From contig CAVVJO010000035.1 in assembly GCA_963748545.1 (NCBI GenBank), positions 310,001 through 374,000 on the forward strand: a stretch of DNA of 64,000 nt, written 5' to 3'. This document shows, in pieces, positions 18,002 to 26,337 of this stretch. This DNA is from Roseiarcus sp963748545. GTDB lineage: Bacteria > Pseudomonadota > Alphaproteobacteria > Rhizobiales > Beijerinckiaceae. The notes beneath the pieces are model-generated. The model was not told where the DNA came from and made no database searches. It was given only the letters and a program-made list of their open reading frames with translations. The position numbers and the translations under genes are program-made. Position 1 is the stretch's first letter. Each line of letters opens with the position of its first letter.

Positions 18002-19250
18002 TGCGCGCCGCCATCACGTCCGCTTCGATCTTTTTGGCCCCGTCGGCCGGCGAGATTGCGCCATCGAGGGCGCTCTGACAAACGTTGGAGACCGAGTCCC
18101 AACTCCCGGGCCCGAACAGAATGTGATCCGCAGCGTCGGTCGTAATCCACGGAATCATGGTGCGGACTTTGGGATTGTCGATCTGATCGACAGCGCTTTT
18201 GAGAGCCGGGAACGACTGCAGACCCTTCGCCCGCCAATTGTAGACGTCGGGGCGGAAGATGTAAGCGATGAACTTGATCGCGAGGGCCTTGTTCGGGCTG
18301 TTGGCGTTGACCGACCAGGCCTCGCCGGCGCCGTCCCCGGTGTAGTGGACGCCGTCGGCCGTCACGGCCGGCACCTTGTGCACGGAGTAGTTGTCGAGCC
18401 AATCCTTGCTGCCGTCGTGGGCGAAGATGCCCGGGGTCCACGATCCGCCGTAAAACATCGCCGCGCGCCCCTGGTAGGCCAGCTGATAGCTTTGAGGGTC
18501 GTCGATGCCGTTGATGCCGGCGGGGAACACGCCGGCCTTGGCCAGCCGCTCGAGCAGTCCGAGCGCGTCAATGACGGGCTTCGAATCCCAGCTCAGGCCG
18601 GGGGCGGTGTGATCGTCCAGCGCGTAGACGTCGCCGCCGTACTGGGCGACGAGCGGCAGGAAGAAGTCGGGGCAGGTGTTGCGCGTCAGGTTGCCCCAGG
18701 CGAGCGGGATATAGCCCGCCGCCTTGAACTTGGGCGCGTCGGCGATCAGCTCGTCCCAGGTGTTGGGCACGCCGAGGCCCACTTCCTTCATGATCCGATC
18801 GTTCGCGAACACGCCGAAGTCCTGGGCCATATCGGCGAGACCGTACGGCTTGCCGTCAAAAGTGTACTGGCGCAGCGGCCCCTTGAAGAATTGTTCGAAG
18901 AACGCGTCGTCGAACACGGTCTTGAAATCGACCAGGAGCCCGGAGCGGCCGAGCTCTCCGGTCTTGGTGCCGCCGTTGAACACATCCGGCAACGAGCCCC
19001 CGGCGATCATTGCGGTCAGGGTCGGGAGGTACTGGCTGAACGCGACGAAGTTGCTCTCGACCTTGACTCCGGGATTCTCGGCCTCGAATCCAGCGACGGT
19101 CTTGTCCCAATAGGGAGTCCCCGCGACGTAGGCGGTCTGCCAGCTCATCACATGGAGCGTGGTGTCGGCCTCGGCAGCGCCGGCGAACACTGCGGCGCTG
19201 GCGGCGGCTGCGCCGACCAGAGCCGACCTAAGTCTTGCAGGCGTTCTCAT
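17991..19250 (-). CDS. CUT1 extracellular solute-binding protein
   Basis: A 419-residue family 1 binding protein with a Sec signal peptide (cleavage likely after GAAEA). Mature sequence: TLHVMSWQTAYVAGTPYWDK, FEAENPGVKVE, SLPDVFNGGTKTGELG and SYQLAYQGRAAMFYGGSW, typical of sugar binders that close a two-lobed cleft on the ligand. Its start lies inside the 3' end of the dehydratase gene (23-base overlap), so the two are translationally coupled. The C-terminus is followed by two extra copies of its own stop segment. The ligand is unknown. Confidence 0.93.
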   Translation of the reverse strand: MRTPARLRSALVGAAAASAAVFAGAAEADTTLHVMSWQTAYVAGTPYWDKTVAGFEAENPGVKVESNFVAFSQYLPTLTAMIAGGSLPDVFNGGTKTGELGRSGLLVDFKTVFDDAFFEQFFKGPLRQYTFDGKPYGLADMAQDFGVFANDRIMKEVGLGVPNTWDELIADAPKFKAAGYIPLAWGNLTRNTCPDFFLPLVAQYGGDVYALDDHTAPGLSWDSKPVIDALGLLERLAKAGVFPAGINGIDDPQSYQLAYQGRAAMFYGGSWTPGIFAHDGSKDWLDNYSVHKVPAVTADGVHYTGDGAGEAWSVNANSPNKALAIKFIAYIFRPDVYNWRAKGLQSFPALKSAVDQIDNPKVRTMIPWITTDAADHILFGPGSWDSVSNVCQSALDGAISPADGAKKIEADVMAARSAK

Positions 19251-20484
19251 CTTGATTTTCCTCCTCGGACGTCGGCCCTCGAGGGCCGGATAGGACGGGC
19301 GAGGCGTTCACGACCTCCTCGCCTTGCTTGGCTCCAGGCGCCGTCATCGCGCCGTTCACCGCCCACATCGATTGGACGGCGTCGTCTCGGTAAGGGTGGT
19401 CCCGGACCGCCAATTCGTTGAGCTCGATGCCGCCCAGTCCCGGGAGCGCGCTGACGTCGTAGCTTCCGCCGACGGGCGTCGGGCAATGGCTGATCAACTC
19501 CGATCGCCAGGCGACGTCGAAGGCCGAAAAGGACTCCTGGCAGACGATGTTGGTCGTGGCCGCATTCAGCTGCAGGACAGCAGCGGAGGCGATCGGCCCG
19601 AACGGGCAATGAAAGGAGACGGGCAGGTAGCTCGTGTCGGCGATGGCGGCGATCTTCTTGGCCTCGAGCAGGCCGCCGACCTGGATCGGGTCGGGCTGGA
19701 GGACGTGCGGCCGGCCAAACCTCAGGAGAAGCGGCGTCTGGTAGCGGGAATAACAGCGCTCGCCCGCCGCGATGCGCAGGCCCGCGGGTCGCGCCACCTC
19801 GCCGAGGGCCAGGTAGTTTTCCGGGTCGACCGGCTCCTCGAACCAATAGACGCCGTTTTCCGCGAGCGCGTAGGCGAGGCTGCTCGCCGTGCCGACGCTG
19901 AAGCGGCCGTGTCCGTCGATCAGGATCTTGACGTCGGGGCCGACCGCCGCGCGCACCGCCGATACGGCGTCGACGCCGCGCCTGAGGTCGGCGAGGTCGG
20001 GATCGCGTCCCAGCCCCCAGAAAGGGTCGAACTTCAGCCCCCTGTAGCCAGCGCTGACGACCTTGCGCGCGGCCTCGGCGGCTTCGCCCGCGTTGCTCTC
20101 GGCCGGGAACCAGCCGTTGGCGTAGGCGGGAATGGCGTCATGGACCCTTCCGCCGAGCAGATTGTAGACCGGCTGGTTCAAGGCCTTGCCGCAGATATCC
20201 CAGAGGGCGAACTCGATCGCGGCGATGGCGCTGTTCAGGACCGGGCCGCCGCGCGCATATTCGTTGCGGTACATGGCCTGGACGAGGCGCTCGATGTCGA
20301 AGGGGGACGCGCCCAGCACATAGCGGCTCGCCATATGCGCGATCGCGCTTTCCACCGTGCGCGCCTGCCATTGCATGGTGCCCTCGCCGAGGCCGGAAAG
20401 GCCGTTGTCGGTGTGCAGGCGGGCGATCACGAGGTTGTTCCACTCGCGCCCGACCAGGAAAACTTCGACGCGGGCGACCTTCAC
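19228..20484 (-). CDS. Mandelate racemase/enolase-superfamily sugar-acid dehydratase
   Basis: I start at the GTG at 20484 (VKVARVEVFLVGREWNN), which has AAGGAAGGG just upstream. The 418-residue protein has a capping domain (ALWDICGKALNQPVYNLLGG) and a barrel. Likely metal ligands are in LIDGHGRFS (Asp), WFEEPVDPEN (Glu) and AAGERCYSRYQ (Glu), with a catalytic His in FHCPFGPIAS. This pattern fits acid-sugar dehydratases such as galactonate- or mannonate-type enzymes, which make 2-keto-3-deoxy acids. Which sugar acid is used cannot be decided. It heads the operon with the CUT1 importer and faces a GntR regulator across a short promoter region. Confidence 0.88.
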   Translation of the reverse strand: MKVARVEVFLVGREWNNLVIARLHTDNGLSGLGEGTMQWQARTVESAIAHMASRYVLGASPFDIERLVQAMYRNEYARGGPVLNSAIAAIEFALWDICGKALNQPVYNLLGGRVHDAIPAYANGWFPAESNAGEAAEAARKVVSAGYRGLKFDPFWGLGRDPDLADLRRGVDAVSAVRAAVGPDVKILIDGHGRFSVGTASSLAYALAENGVYWFEEPVDPENYLALGEVARPAGLRIAAGERCYSRYQTPLLLRFGRPHVLQPDPIQVGGLLEAKKIAAIADTSYLPVSFHCPFGPIASAAVLQLNAATTNIVCQESFSAFDVAWRSELISHCPTPVGGSYDVSALPGLGGIELNELAVRDHPYRDDAVQSMWAVNGAMTAPGAKQGEEVVNASPVLSGPRGPTSEEENQDENACKT

Positions 20485-20543
20485 GGGCCCTTCCTTGGGT
20501 TCCTCCGCCTTGCGGCCTGCGCTACAATGCATAGAAGTTTGAT

Positions 20544-20562
20544 AAAAATCTATAGGATTTTT
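20544..20562. promoter_or_regulatory. Candidate GntR operator (AAAAATC-N5-GATTTTT)
   Basis: A perfect 7-base inverted repeat, AAAAATC at 20544-20550 and GATTTTT at 20556-20562, sits in the 133-base gap between the divergent dehydratase and GntR genes. It is the only AT-rich stretch there. GntR/FadR-type regulators bind short palindromes in exactly this position, so it probably controls both directions. This is inference from position and symmetry. Confidence 0.5.
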
Positions 20563-20617
20563 CGCCTTGACTCAAACGGTCGCGTGCAGCCTGTGAAGGA
20601 CCTCCGGCGGGCGTCCC

Positions 20618-21353
20618 ATGTCTAAAAACCTGAGCCTTTCTCATCGCGTGACCAGCGATCTTCGCCGGGACATCGTCGCCGGGATCATCGAACCCGGCGC
20701 GTGGTTGAAGACCGAGGAACTCGCGGCGCGCTACGGGGTGAGCGCCAACCCGGTGCGCGAAGCGCTGTGGCGCCTGCAGGGCGAGGGGTTCGTCGTCGCC
20801 AATCCCAACCAGGGCGCCCGCGTGCGCACCGTGGACGACGATTTCATCCGCAATATTTTCGAGATCCGCGAGGCGATCGAGCCGATCTTCGTGCGCCGCT
20901 TCTGCATGCGGGCGACGCCTGACGATCTCACCCGTCTGCGCGCCGCGGCGGCCGCCTTCGCCGAGGTCGCCTCCGACCGGCCGAGCGACTTCGAGGCGCT
21001 CGAAGTCGGCGAACCGGGATTTCCACGCCGTCATCCTCGAGGGCGAGTTCAACGTCCTGGCCATCGAGGCGATGGAGCGCTACGCCGGCCTCATCAACGC
21101 CACGCGGGCGAAGCTGCCCGTGACCTTGGCGCGCTTGCGGCAGCGGATCGCCGAGCATCGCGAAATCATCGAGGCGACAGCGGCGGGCGACGCCGAAACG
21201 GCGGTGAGGGTCGCGATCGAGCATGTCCGCGGCGCAGGCGAAGACCTCTTGAACTTGATGCGGCTCGCGCGGACGAACAGCGTCCGCGAAGGCAGGCTGT
21301 CGGAGTCCTCCGCGCGGGGATCGCGCAGGGCGACCACCGAGCCTGCGCCCTGA
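20618..21353 (+). CDS. GntR family regulator, FCD (FadR) subfamily (one frame break)
   Basis: After correction this is 244 residues. Residues 1-70 are a winged helix (YGVSANPVREALWRLQGEGF, VVANPNQGARV). The rest is the all-helical FCD ligand domain, with a metal-site motif DFHAVI and HREIIEATAAGD. The frame breaks at 21002-21007, where GAAGTC is read; GAGTC there restores ALESANRDFHAVI. It is divergent from the dehydratase-importer operon and followed by an SDR gene in the same direction. FCD regulators usually sense small acids, so a sugar acid is a plausible ligand. Confidence 0.88.
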
Positions 21354-21454
21354 GGTGAGCGCGCGGGCCCCTTTGCCATCGCGGCGATATTGTATATGAT
21401 TGATATCGGATTCTATATTATTTACCGCGGAACCCCTTGAGAGGAGACTGACCC

Positions 21455-22435
21455 ATGGCGCTTAGCGTGCTCTACATCGGCGGCACCGGGCAGATCTCGT
21501 TGCCCTGCGTCGAAGCCTCCCTGGCCGCCGGCCACGATGTGACGATCCTCAATCGCAACAAGACCGCAGCGCCCCTCAAGGGGGTCAAGACGCTGGTCGG
21601 CGATATGAACGAGGCGGCCTACGGTGAGCTCAGCGATCGGCGTTTCGACGTCGTCGCCCAGTTCCGTCTCTACACGCCCGACCAGATGAAGCGCGACCTC
21701 GCGACCTTTACCGGGAAGACCGGCCAATATGTCTTCATCTCCTCCGCTTCGGTCTACGAGAAGCCGGTCCGTCACTACCTGATGACCGAGCGGACCAAGC
21801 TTGAGAACAAGTACTGGCAGTACAGCCGCGACAAGATCGCCTGCGAGATGCTGCTGCGCGATCAGGACGCGCTCGCCTACACGATCGTGCGTCCGAGCCA
21901 TACGGTGCGCACCCACATGCCGATCCAGGTCGGCGACGCCGACGCCGCGATCCGGAGGATGATCGCAGGAAAGCCGGTGATCGTCGCCGGCGACGGCTCG
22001 TCGCTGTGGACGCTGACCCGCTCCGTCGACGTCGCGACGCCGCTTGTCCGGCTGTTTGGAAATTCAGCCGCGCTCAACGACGATTTTCATATCACCACGG
22101 ATCGCGGCTTCACCTGGAACCAGATCCACGAGGCGATCGCTCGCGGTTTCGGCGTCGAAGCGATCCACGCGCATGTGCCGACCGAGACGCTCGTCCGGTT
22201 CAACGAGGACTGGGTCGGCCCGATGCTGGGCGACAAGACCTGGTCGGCTCTCTACGACAACGCGAAGGTGAAAGGCGTCGCCGGTCCGTTCGAGGCCTCG
22301 CAGGACATCGACGACATTCTGCGCGACTCGGTGATGCACGCGAAGGAGCGGCTGAAGGCGCCGCCGCCGCCCGAATCCGACGAGGATCGGCTGATCGACC
22401 GGATCATCGCGGCGCAGGACAGCCTGCGTCCGTAA
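21455..22435 (+). CDS. NAD-dependent epimerase/dehydratase (extended SDR)
   Basis: A 326-residue protein with a Rossmann start, VLYIGGTGQISLPCVEASLA, a VFISSASVYEK strand and Y-x3-K in YSRDKIACE, as in atypical extended SDRs. It uses a dinucleotide to act on a sugar or nucleotide-sugar-like substrate; the exact reaction is unknown. An AT-rich region at 21390-21425 (TTGTATATGATTGATATCGG and following bases) precedes it and may hold its promoter. It is downstream of the GntR gene and ends just before a strong terminator hairpin that was the target of the IS insertion. Confidence 0.88.
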   Translation: MALSVLYIGGTGQISLPCVEASLAAGHDVTILNRNKTAAPLKGVKTLVGDMNEAAYGELSDRRFDVVAQFRLYTPDQMKRDLATFTGKTGQYVFISSASVYEKPVRHYLMTERTKLENKYWQYSRDKIACEMLLRDQDALAYTIVRPSHTVRTHMPIQVGDADAAIRRMIAGKPVIVAGDGSSLWTLTRSVDVATPLVRLFGNSAALNDDFHITTDRGFTWNQIHEAIARGFGVEAIHAHVPTETLVRFNEDWVGPMLGDKTWSALYDNAKVKGVAGPFEASQDIDDILRDSVMHAKERLKAPPPPESDEDRLIDRIIAAQDSLRP

Positions 22436-22487
22436 GCGGACAATACGCGGCGAAAACCCGATCGAGGACAGCGTCGCCGTCAAACGA

Positions 22488-22513
22488 AGGAGGCCGCCGA
22501 AGCGGCCTCCTCA
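22488..22513. repeat. 26-base direct repeat flanking the IS, left copy
   Basis: Bases 22488-22513 are identical to 24021-24046. The repeat contains the whole terminator hairpin and overlaps the first three bases of the IS inverted repeat. It is either a long target duplication or an insertion at a symmetric hairpin in which the terminal TCA of the element coincides with the target. Confidence 0.85.
22489..22510. terminator. Rho-independent-like hairpin, left copy
   Basis: A perfect 9-base stem, GGAGGCCGC and GCGGCCTCC, with loop CGAA. It lies 53 bases after the SDR stop and was probably the shared terminator for that gene and the convergent CUT2 binding-protein gene before the IS element split the region. 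No T-run follows on the plus strand. Confidence 0.7.
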
Positions 22514-22596
22514 GACTGCTGACAAACCCCGTCGTTTTTCGGCGGGGTTTTTCTTTTGGGGTTGGGCTGCGAGGGCGGTGACGGCGGTTTCTCGGC

Positions 22597-23967
22597 TCAG
22601 GCTGTTGCGGGGCTTCTCCGGGGCGCCACGGTGAGAGCGATCTTCTTCATGTTCTGCGCGGCGGCGGCCATGAGGCACTGGCATCTGACCCGCACGAGCC
22701 CGCGGAAGCGCGCGTACCGGTGGCCGAAGAGCTGTTTGGCGTCGGCGAAAGAGCGTTCGACAGTCTCCTTGCGACGGGCGTAGACGAGCTTGCCCCACAT
22801 CGTGACGCGGCGAGCGTCCATGCGTTCGAACGCGTCCTGCCAGACGTGGCGAGTGATGACCCGTTCGGCTTTGGCGTTGGCGGTGCAGGAAGCGAGCAAC
22901 GGGCAGGTCGAGCAGATCTTTGGATCGGACGTGTAGTGCCGATATCCGCCCCGGTCGGTGAGCGCGTAGGCGAGGAACTGACCTTGCGGGCAGCGATAGG
23001 CGTCCTGCTGGGGCTCGTAGACGAACTTGCTCTTGCGCATCATTCCGGGTTTCGGAGGCGTTGGCGCGCGATAGCCTGTCACGCCCTGAATGTTGCGATC
23101 CTCCAATCCCTTGGCGATGGCGGCGGAGGCATAGCCGGCGTCGAGCCCGACCGAGCGGACGTTGAGATGGAACCGCTCGCGCTGCCGATCGAGCCGCTCG
23201 AAGTAGGGAATGCTGTCGTGGACGTTGGCGGGCGTGGCGTGGGTGTCGGTGATGATGCCGAGCTTGCCGTCGACGGTGCGATGGTCGAGGTAGAAAAAGC
23301 CCTTGGGCTTGCCGTCCCGAACCATGTAGCCGGAATCCGGGTCGGCGCGGCTGATCTTGGTTTCCTTCACCTCGGGTTGGCGAGGCTTGGGCGGAAGGGG
23401 ATCGAGCCCATGCCGCAGGCGGTCCTCCTCGACCGCCGCATCGAGCGCCTCCCAGTAGGCCGCGCGAGACTTCGCCGCCGGCGCCAGGTCGAATTTGTTC
23501 TTGTTGGCGTTGGCCTTGAGATGAGTGGAGTCGGTGTAGAGGGTCGAGCCGTCGGCCAGGCCCCGGGCCATCGCCTGCTCGACGATGCGGTCGGAGATGG
23601 CTTGTGCAATCGTCTCGTCCTGGTACCGCCGCCTGCGGTTCTGGCTCAGCGTCGAGGCGTCGAACACCGGGTCCGTCAGCTTCAGCCCCAGAAACCAGCG
23701 ATAGGCGAGGTTGACCTCGATCTCCCGAACCAACTGCCGCTCCGAGCGCACTCCGAACAGGTAGCCAATGAAGAGCGCCTTGAACATCAGGGTCGGATCC
23801 AGCGGCGGACGACCGTTGTCGGCGCAATACAGCGAAGCCGTCAGATCGTGAATGAACGAAAAGTCGATCGCCGCATCGATCTTGCGCAACAGGTGATCAG
23901 CCGGGACAAGCTGATCAAGCCAGACAATCTCAAAAGCGGTCTGTGTCGGAGCGGGTCGCCGAATCAT
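22597..23967 (-). CDS. IS1182 family transposase
   Basis: A 456-residue protein. The N-terminal region has LVPADHLLRKIDAAIDFSFI and GRPPLDPTLMFKALFIGYLF, the IS1182 signature. The catalytic region has DSTHLKANANKNK (first Asp), VGLDAGYAS (second Asp) and a C-terminal YARRKETVERSFADAKQLFG (Glu of the DDE triad). A Cys-containing segment, CPQGQFL to CSTCPLLASCTA, may bind zinc, as seen in this family. The gene fills the element and has no frame break, so it is probably active. Confidence 0.96.
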   Translation of the reverse strand: MIRRPAPTQTAFEIVWLDQLVPADHLLRKIDAAIDFSFIHDLTASLYCADNGRPPLDPTLMFKALFIGYLFGVRSERQLVREIEVNLAYRWFLGLKLTDPVFDASTLSQNRRRRYQDETIAQAISDRIVEQAMARGLADGSTLYTDSTHLKANANKNKFDLAPAAKSRAAYWEALDAAVEEDRLRHGLDPLPPKPRQPEVKETKISRADPDSGYMVRDGKPKGFFYLDHRTVDGKLGIITDTHATPANVHDSIPYFERLDRQRERFHLNVRSVGLDAGYASAAIAKGLEDRNIQGVTGYRAPTPPKPGMMRKSKFVYEPQQDAYRCPQGQFLAYALTDRGGYRHYTSDPKICSTCPLLASCTANAKAERVITRHVWQDAFERMDARRVTMWGKLVYARRKETVERSFADAKQLFGHRYARFRGLVRVRCQCLMAAAAQNMKKIALTVAPRRSPATA

Positions 23968-24001
23968 GAATCACTGAATCAAAAACCCCTGGCTCGCGCC
24001 A

Positions 24002-24021
24002 GGGGTTTGTCAGCAGTCTGA
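24002..24021 (-). repeat. IS right inverted repeat
   Basis: The exact reverse complement of 22511-22530. It lies immediately outside a GC-rich hairpin (about 23976-24007) and abuts the right copy of the 26-base flanking repeat. Confidence 0.9.
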
Positions 24022-24043
24022 GGAGGCCGCCGAAGCGGCCTCC
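24022..24043. terminator. Terminator hairpin, right copy
   Basis: Same 9-base stem and CGAA loop as the left copy; here the stem extends to 12 bases with the neighbouring TGA/TCA (24019-24046). It lies just after the stop of the CUT2 binding-protein gene on the minus strand and still can end that operon. Confidence 0.7.
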
Positions 24044-24061
24044 TCATTCATCAGCGCGCGA

Positions 24062-25150
24062 TCAATAGCCGGGATTGGCGCGGAACGACGGGTCGTTGAT
24101 GTCGTAGACGAACGCGCCGGCGTCGCGCTTCTTCATGTAGTCGTCATGGAAGAACGGGACCAGCTTGTCGACGTTGATATTGCTCTTGTTGAACGGGATC
24201 ACCGGAACGAAGATCGCCTTTTTGTAAGGCTTGTCCGCGAAGTGCGCCTTGATCTGTTGATAGGCGGCGTCCGCTTCCAAGGTCGCGGTCTCGTTGACGT
24301 CCATCGTGGTGGTGCCCTTCTGGACCCAGGCCCACGACTTCTCCTTGCCGTTGCTCGAGCCGAGCCAGTACTTGCTCGGGTCGAGGCCGGCCTCCTCCAT
24401 CGCCTGCAGCGCGCCGGCCATCATCTCGTCGTTTTCGACATAGGCGCCGTCGAAGCCGTCCGGCCCCAGGCTGGTGATGGCGTCCTGCATGACCTTCTTG
24501 GCGGGATCGGCGAACCATCCGCCCGAACCCCAGAACACGACCTGAAGGTCCTTGCCTCCGGCGCCCTTGACGCCGACGTTTTGCGCGAGGTTGCCGATAT
24601 CCTTGCCGGCCTCCTTGTACGCTTTCAGGAACCCTTCGGTCTGGCCCGCTGCGGTGCCCTGACCGAGCTTGCCCTCGATCATGATCACCTTCTTCACATT
24701 ATGCTGCATCGCGGATTGGCCGGCGAGCACGCCGATGCCGACCCAGTCATAACCGGCGAAACCGGCGAGGCCCGGCTCATTCGGCGGATTGTGGGTCAGA
24801 TGGAACTCGGGAATGTTGGCGGCCTTGGCCAGCTTTAGCGTCTGGGACGTCGTTTCCGGCGAGTTCTGAACCACGAGCAGCGCGTCCACGCCCTGCGTGA
24901 TGAAGTTCTCGACCGCCGAGATCTGCTCCGGCGCAGTGCCTTGTCCGACGACGTCGAGAACAGTCCAGCCCTCGCGCCCGGCAAGGGTCTTGAAGACCTC
25001 GAAGCCCGCTTTGTAGAAATCGTCCGAGGCGTCCATGTAGTAGCCGATGACTTTCGGCTTGCTGTCGGCGGCCAGCGCCTGACCGCCGGTCGCGACGGCC
25101 AACGAGCCGAGCGCGGCCAGAGCCGTGAGTGTGAGCGCGAATTTCTTCAT
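24062..25150 (-). CDS. CUT2 sugar ABC transporter substrate-binding protein
   Basis: A 362-residue periplasmic binding protein with signal peptide MKKFALTLTALAALGSLAVA. The mature part has VIGYYMDASDDFYKAGFEVF, QGVDALLVVQNSPETTS and ENDEMMAGALQAMEEAG, the type I fold of ribose/arabinose/xylose binders. It is the last gene of the ATPase-permease-binding protein run and was probably followed directly by the hairpin now flanked by the IS. The ligand is probably a monosaccharide; the nearby 3-epimerase-like gene and XylR regulator suggest a pentose or ketose. Confidence 0.93.
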   Translation of the reverse strand: MKKFALTLTALAALGSLAVATGGQALAADSKPKVIGYYMDASDDFYKAGFEVFKTLAGREGWTVLDVVGQGTAPEQISAVENFITQGVDALLVVQNSPETTSQTLKLAKAANIPEFHLTHNPPNEPGLAGFAGYDWVGIGVLAGQSAMQHNVKKVIMIEGKLGQGTAAGQTEGFLKAYKEAGKDIGNLAQNVGVKGAGGKDLQVVFWGSGGWFADPAKKVMQDAITSLGPDGFDGAYVENDEMMAGALQAMEEAGLDPSKYWLGSSNGKEKSWAWVQKGTTTMDVNETATLEADAAYQQIKAHFADKPYKKAIFVPVIPFNKSNINVDKLVPFFHDDYMKKRDAGAFVYDINDPSFRANPGY

Positions 25151-25196
25151 GTTACCACTCCCAATCTTTCATTTTCTTGGGCTCCATTCGGAGCTG

Positions 25197-26337
25197 TCAA
25201 ACAGATGAGTCTTGCATATCGACCGGTACGCTTGCTTGATCTTGTCCACCCCCTTTCGTCACGACGCGCGCCCTCGCCCGCTCGCGCCTCAGGGCCCGGA
25301 AATCGGAGATCTGCGAGGAGACGTCTCCAGCGGTGACCGCGATGATGACCACGAGCCCCTTGACGAGGAATTGGACCTCGGAGGGCATCCGCAGCATGTT
25401 CATGGCGTTGGCGATCGACCCGAGGAACAGGACTCCGATCAGGGTTCCGACGATATTGCCCTTGCCGCCGCTGAGCGCCGTTCCGCCGATCACGACCATG
25501 GCGATCGTGTCGATCTCCAGGCCCTGTCCGAGGGTGACGATTCCGGTGTTGATGCGGGCGAGGAGCATCGTCGCCCCGATGCCCACGAGCAGACCCTGGA
25601 CCATGTAGACGGAGAGGCGGATGTTCTTGACGTCGATCCCGGCGAGGAACGCGGCGCGCGGGTTGGTGCCGACCGCGTAGATACGCCTCCCGTACTTCGT
25701 GTAGGTCAGCGTCAGGCCGCCGATCAGCGCGATGACGAAGAAGGCCAGAACGTACGGGGGAACGCGCAACACCGAGTCCCGTGACCGGGTCTCGGGCGCC
25801 TTCGACGAGGTTCGTGGTGAGAAAGCCGAGTTCTCCCTTCATCACGACCTCGCGCGAATTGCACAGCAGCAGCGCGATGCCCTGAAACGAGATCATTCCG
25901 CCCAGGGTGATGATGAACGGCTCGATCCGGGTTCTCGAAATGATGAACCCCATGATCGTCTCGAGCGCGACCGCCGAGGCGACGCCGAGCAGGATCGACG
26001 GACCGACGCCGATCTCCCACTTCGAGATGCCCAGCGCGACGATGATCGACACCAGGGACGCCAGCATGCCGACCGAAAGATCGATGCCGCCCGATATCAT
26101 CACCATGGTCATGCTGACCGCGACGATGCCCGGCACGGCGATCTGCTGAAGGATATTCACGATGTTTATGGGACTGATGAAGGTCGGGTAACGCGCGCCG
26201 CCCGTCGTGATCAGTTGCAGAAGAACGACGATCACGACGAAGGCGGCGAAGATCGAAAACACAGTCAGGTTTTCGTGCCGCTTGAAAAGCAACTCCTTGA
26301 CCGGCAATGGCGTGCTCGGGGTGTCCGGCGTGCTCAC
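25197..26337 (-). CDS. CUT2 sugar ABC transporter permease (RbsC/XylH-like, one frame break)
   Basis: It starts at the GTG at 26337 overlapping the ATPase stop (GTGA). Corrected length is 379 residues with 8-10 membrane segments and the family motifs SMTMVMISGGIDLSVG, TYTKYGRRIYAVGTNPRAA and IGGTALSGGKGNIVGTLIG. The frame breaks at 25774-25780, where GGGACTC is read on the coding strand; dropping one G gives DPVTDSVLRVPPYVLAFF. The C-terminus has a charged extension of about 40 residues beyond the last helix, longer than usual. Confidence 0.9.

Larger units (their letters stand above)
22511..24021 (-). mobile_element. IS1182-family insertion sequence
   Basis: The element is about 1.5 kb. It is bounded by perfect 20-base inverted repeats (TCAGACTGCTGACAAACCCC at 22511-22530 and its complement at 24002-24021) and encloses one intact transposase gene. 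Just inside each repeat the sequence folds into a hairpin: AAACCCCG...CGGGGTTT on the left, and AACCCCTGGC with GCCAGGGGTT on the right. These may block read-through transcription from outside. Both flanks carry the same 26-base sequence including a terminator stem. The intact gene and identical ends suggest a recent insertion. Confidence 0.93.

Noticed and set aside
22488..24046. A CRISPR-like or transposon-end array of palindromes around the IS
   Set aside because: Only two copies of the flanking repeat exist, separated by a transposase gene; there are no spaced repeats of array type.
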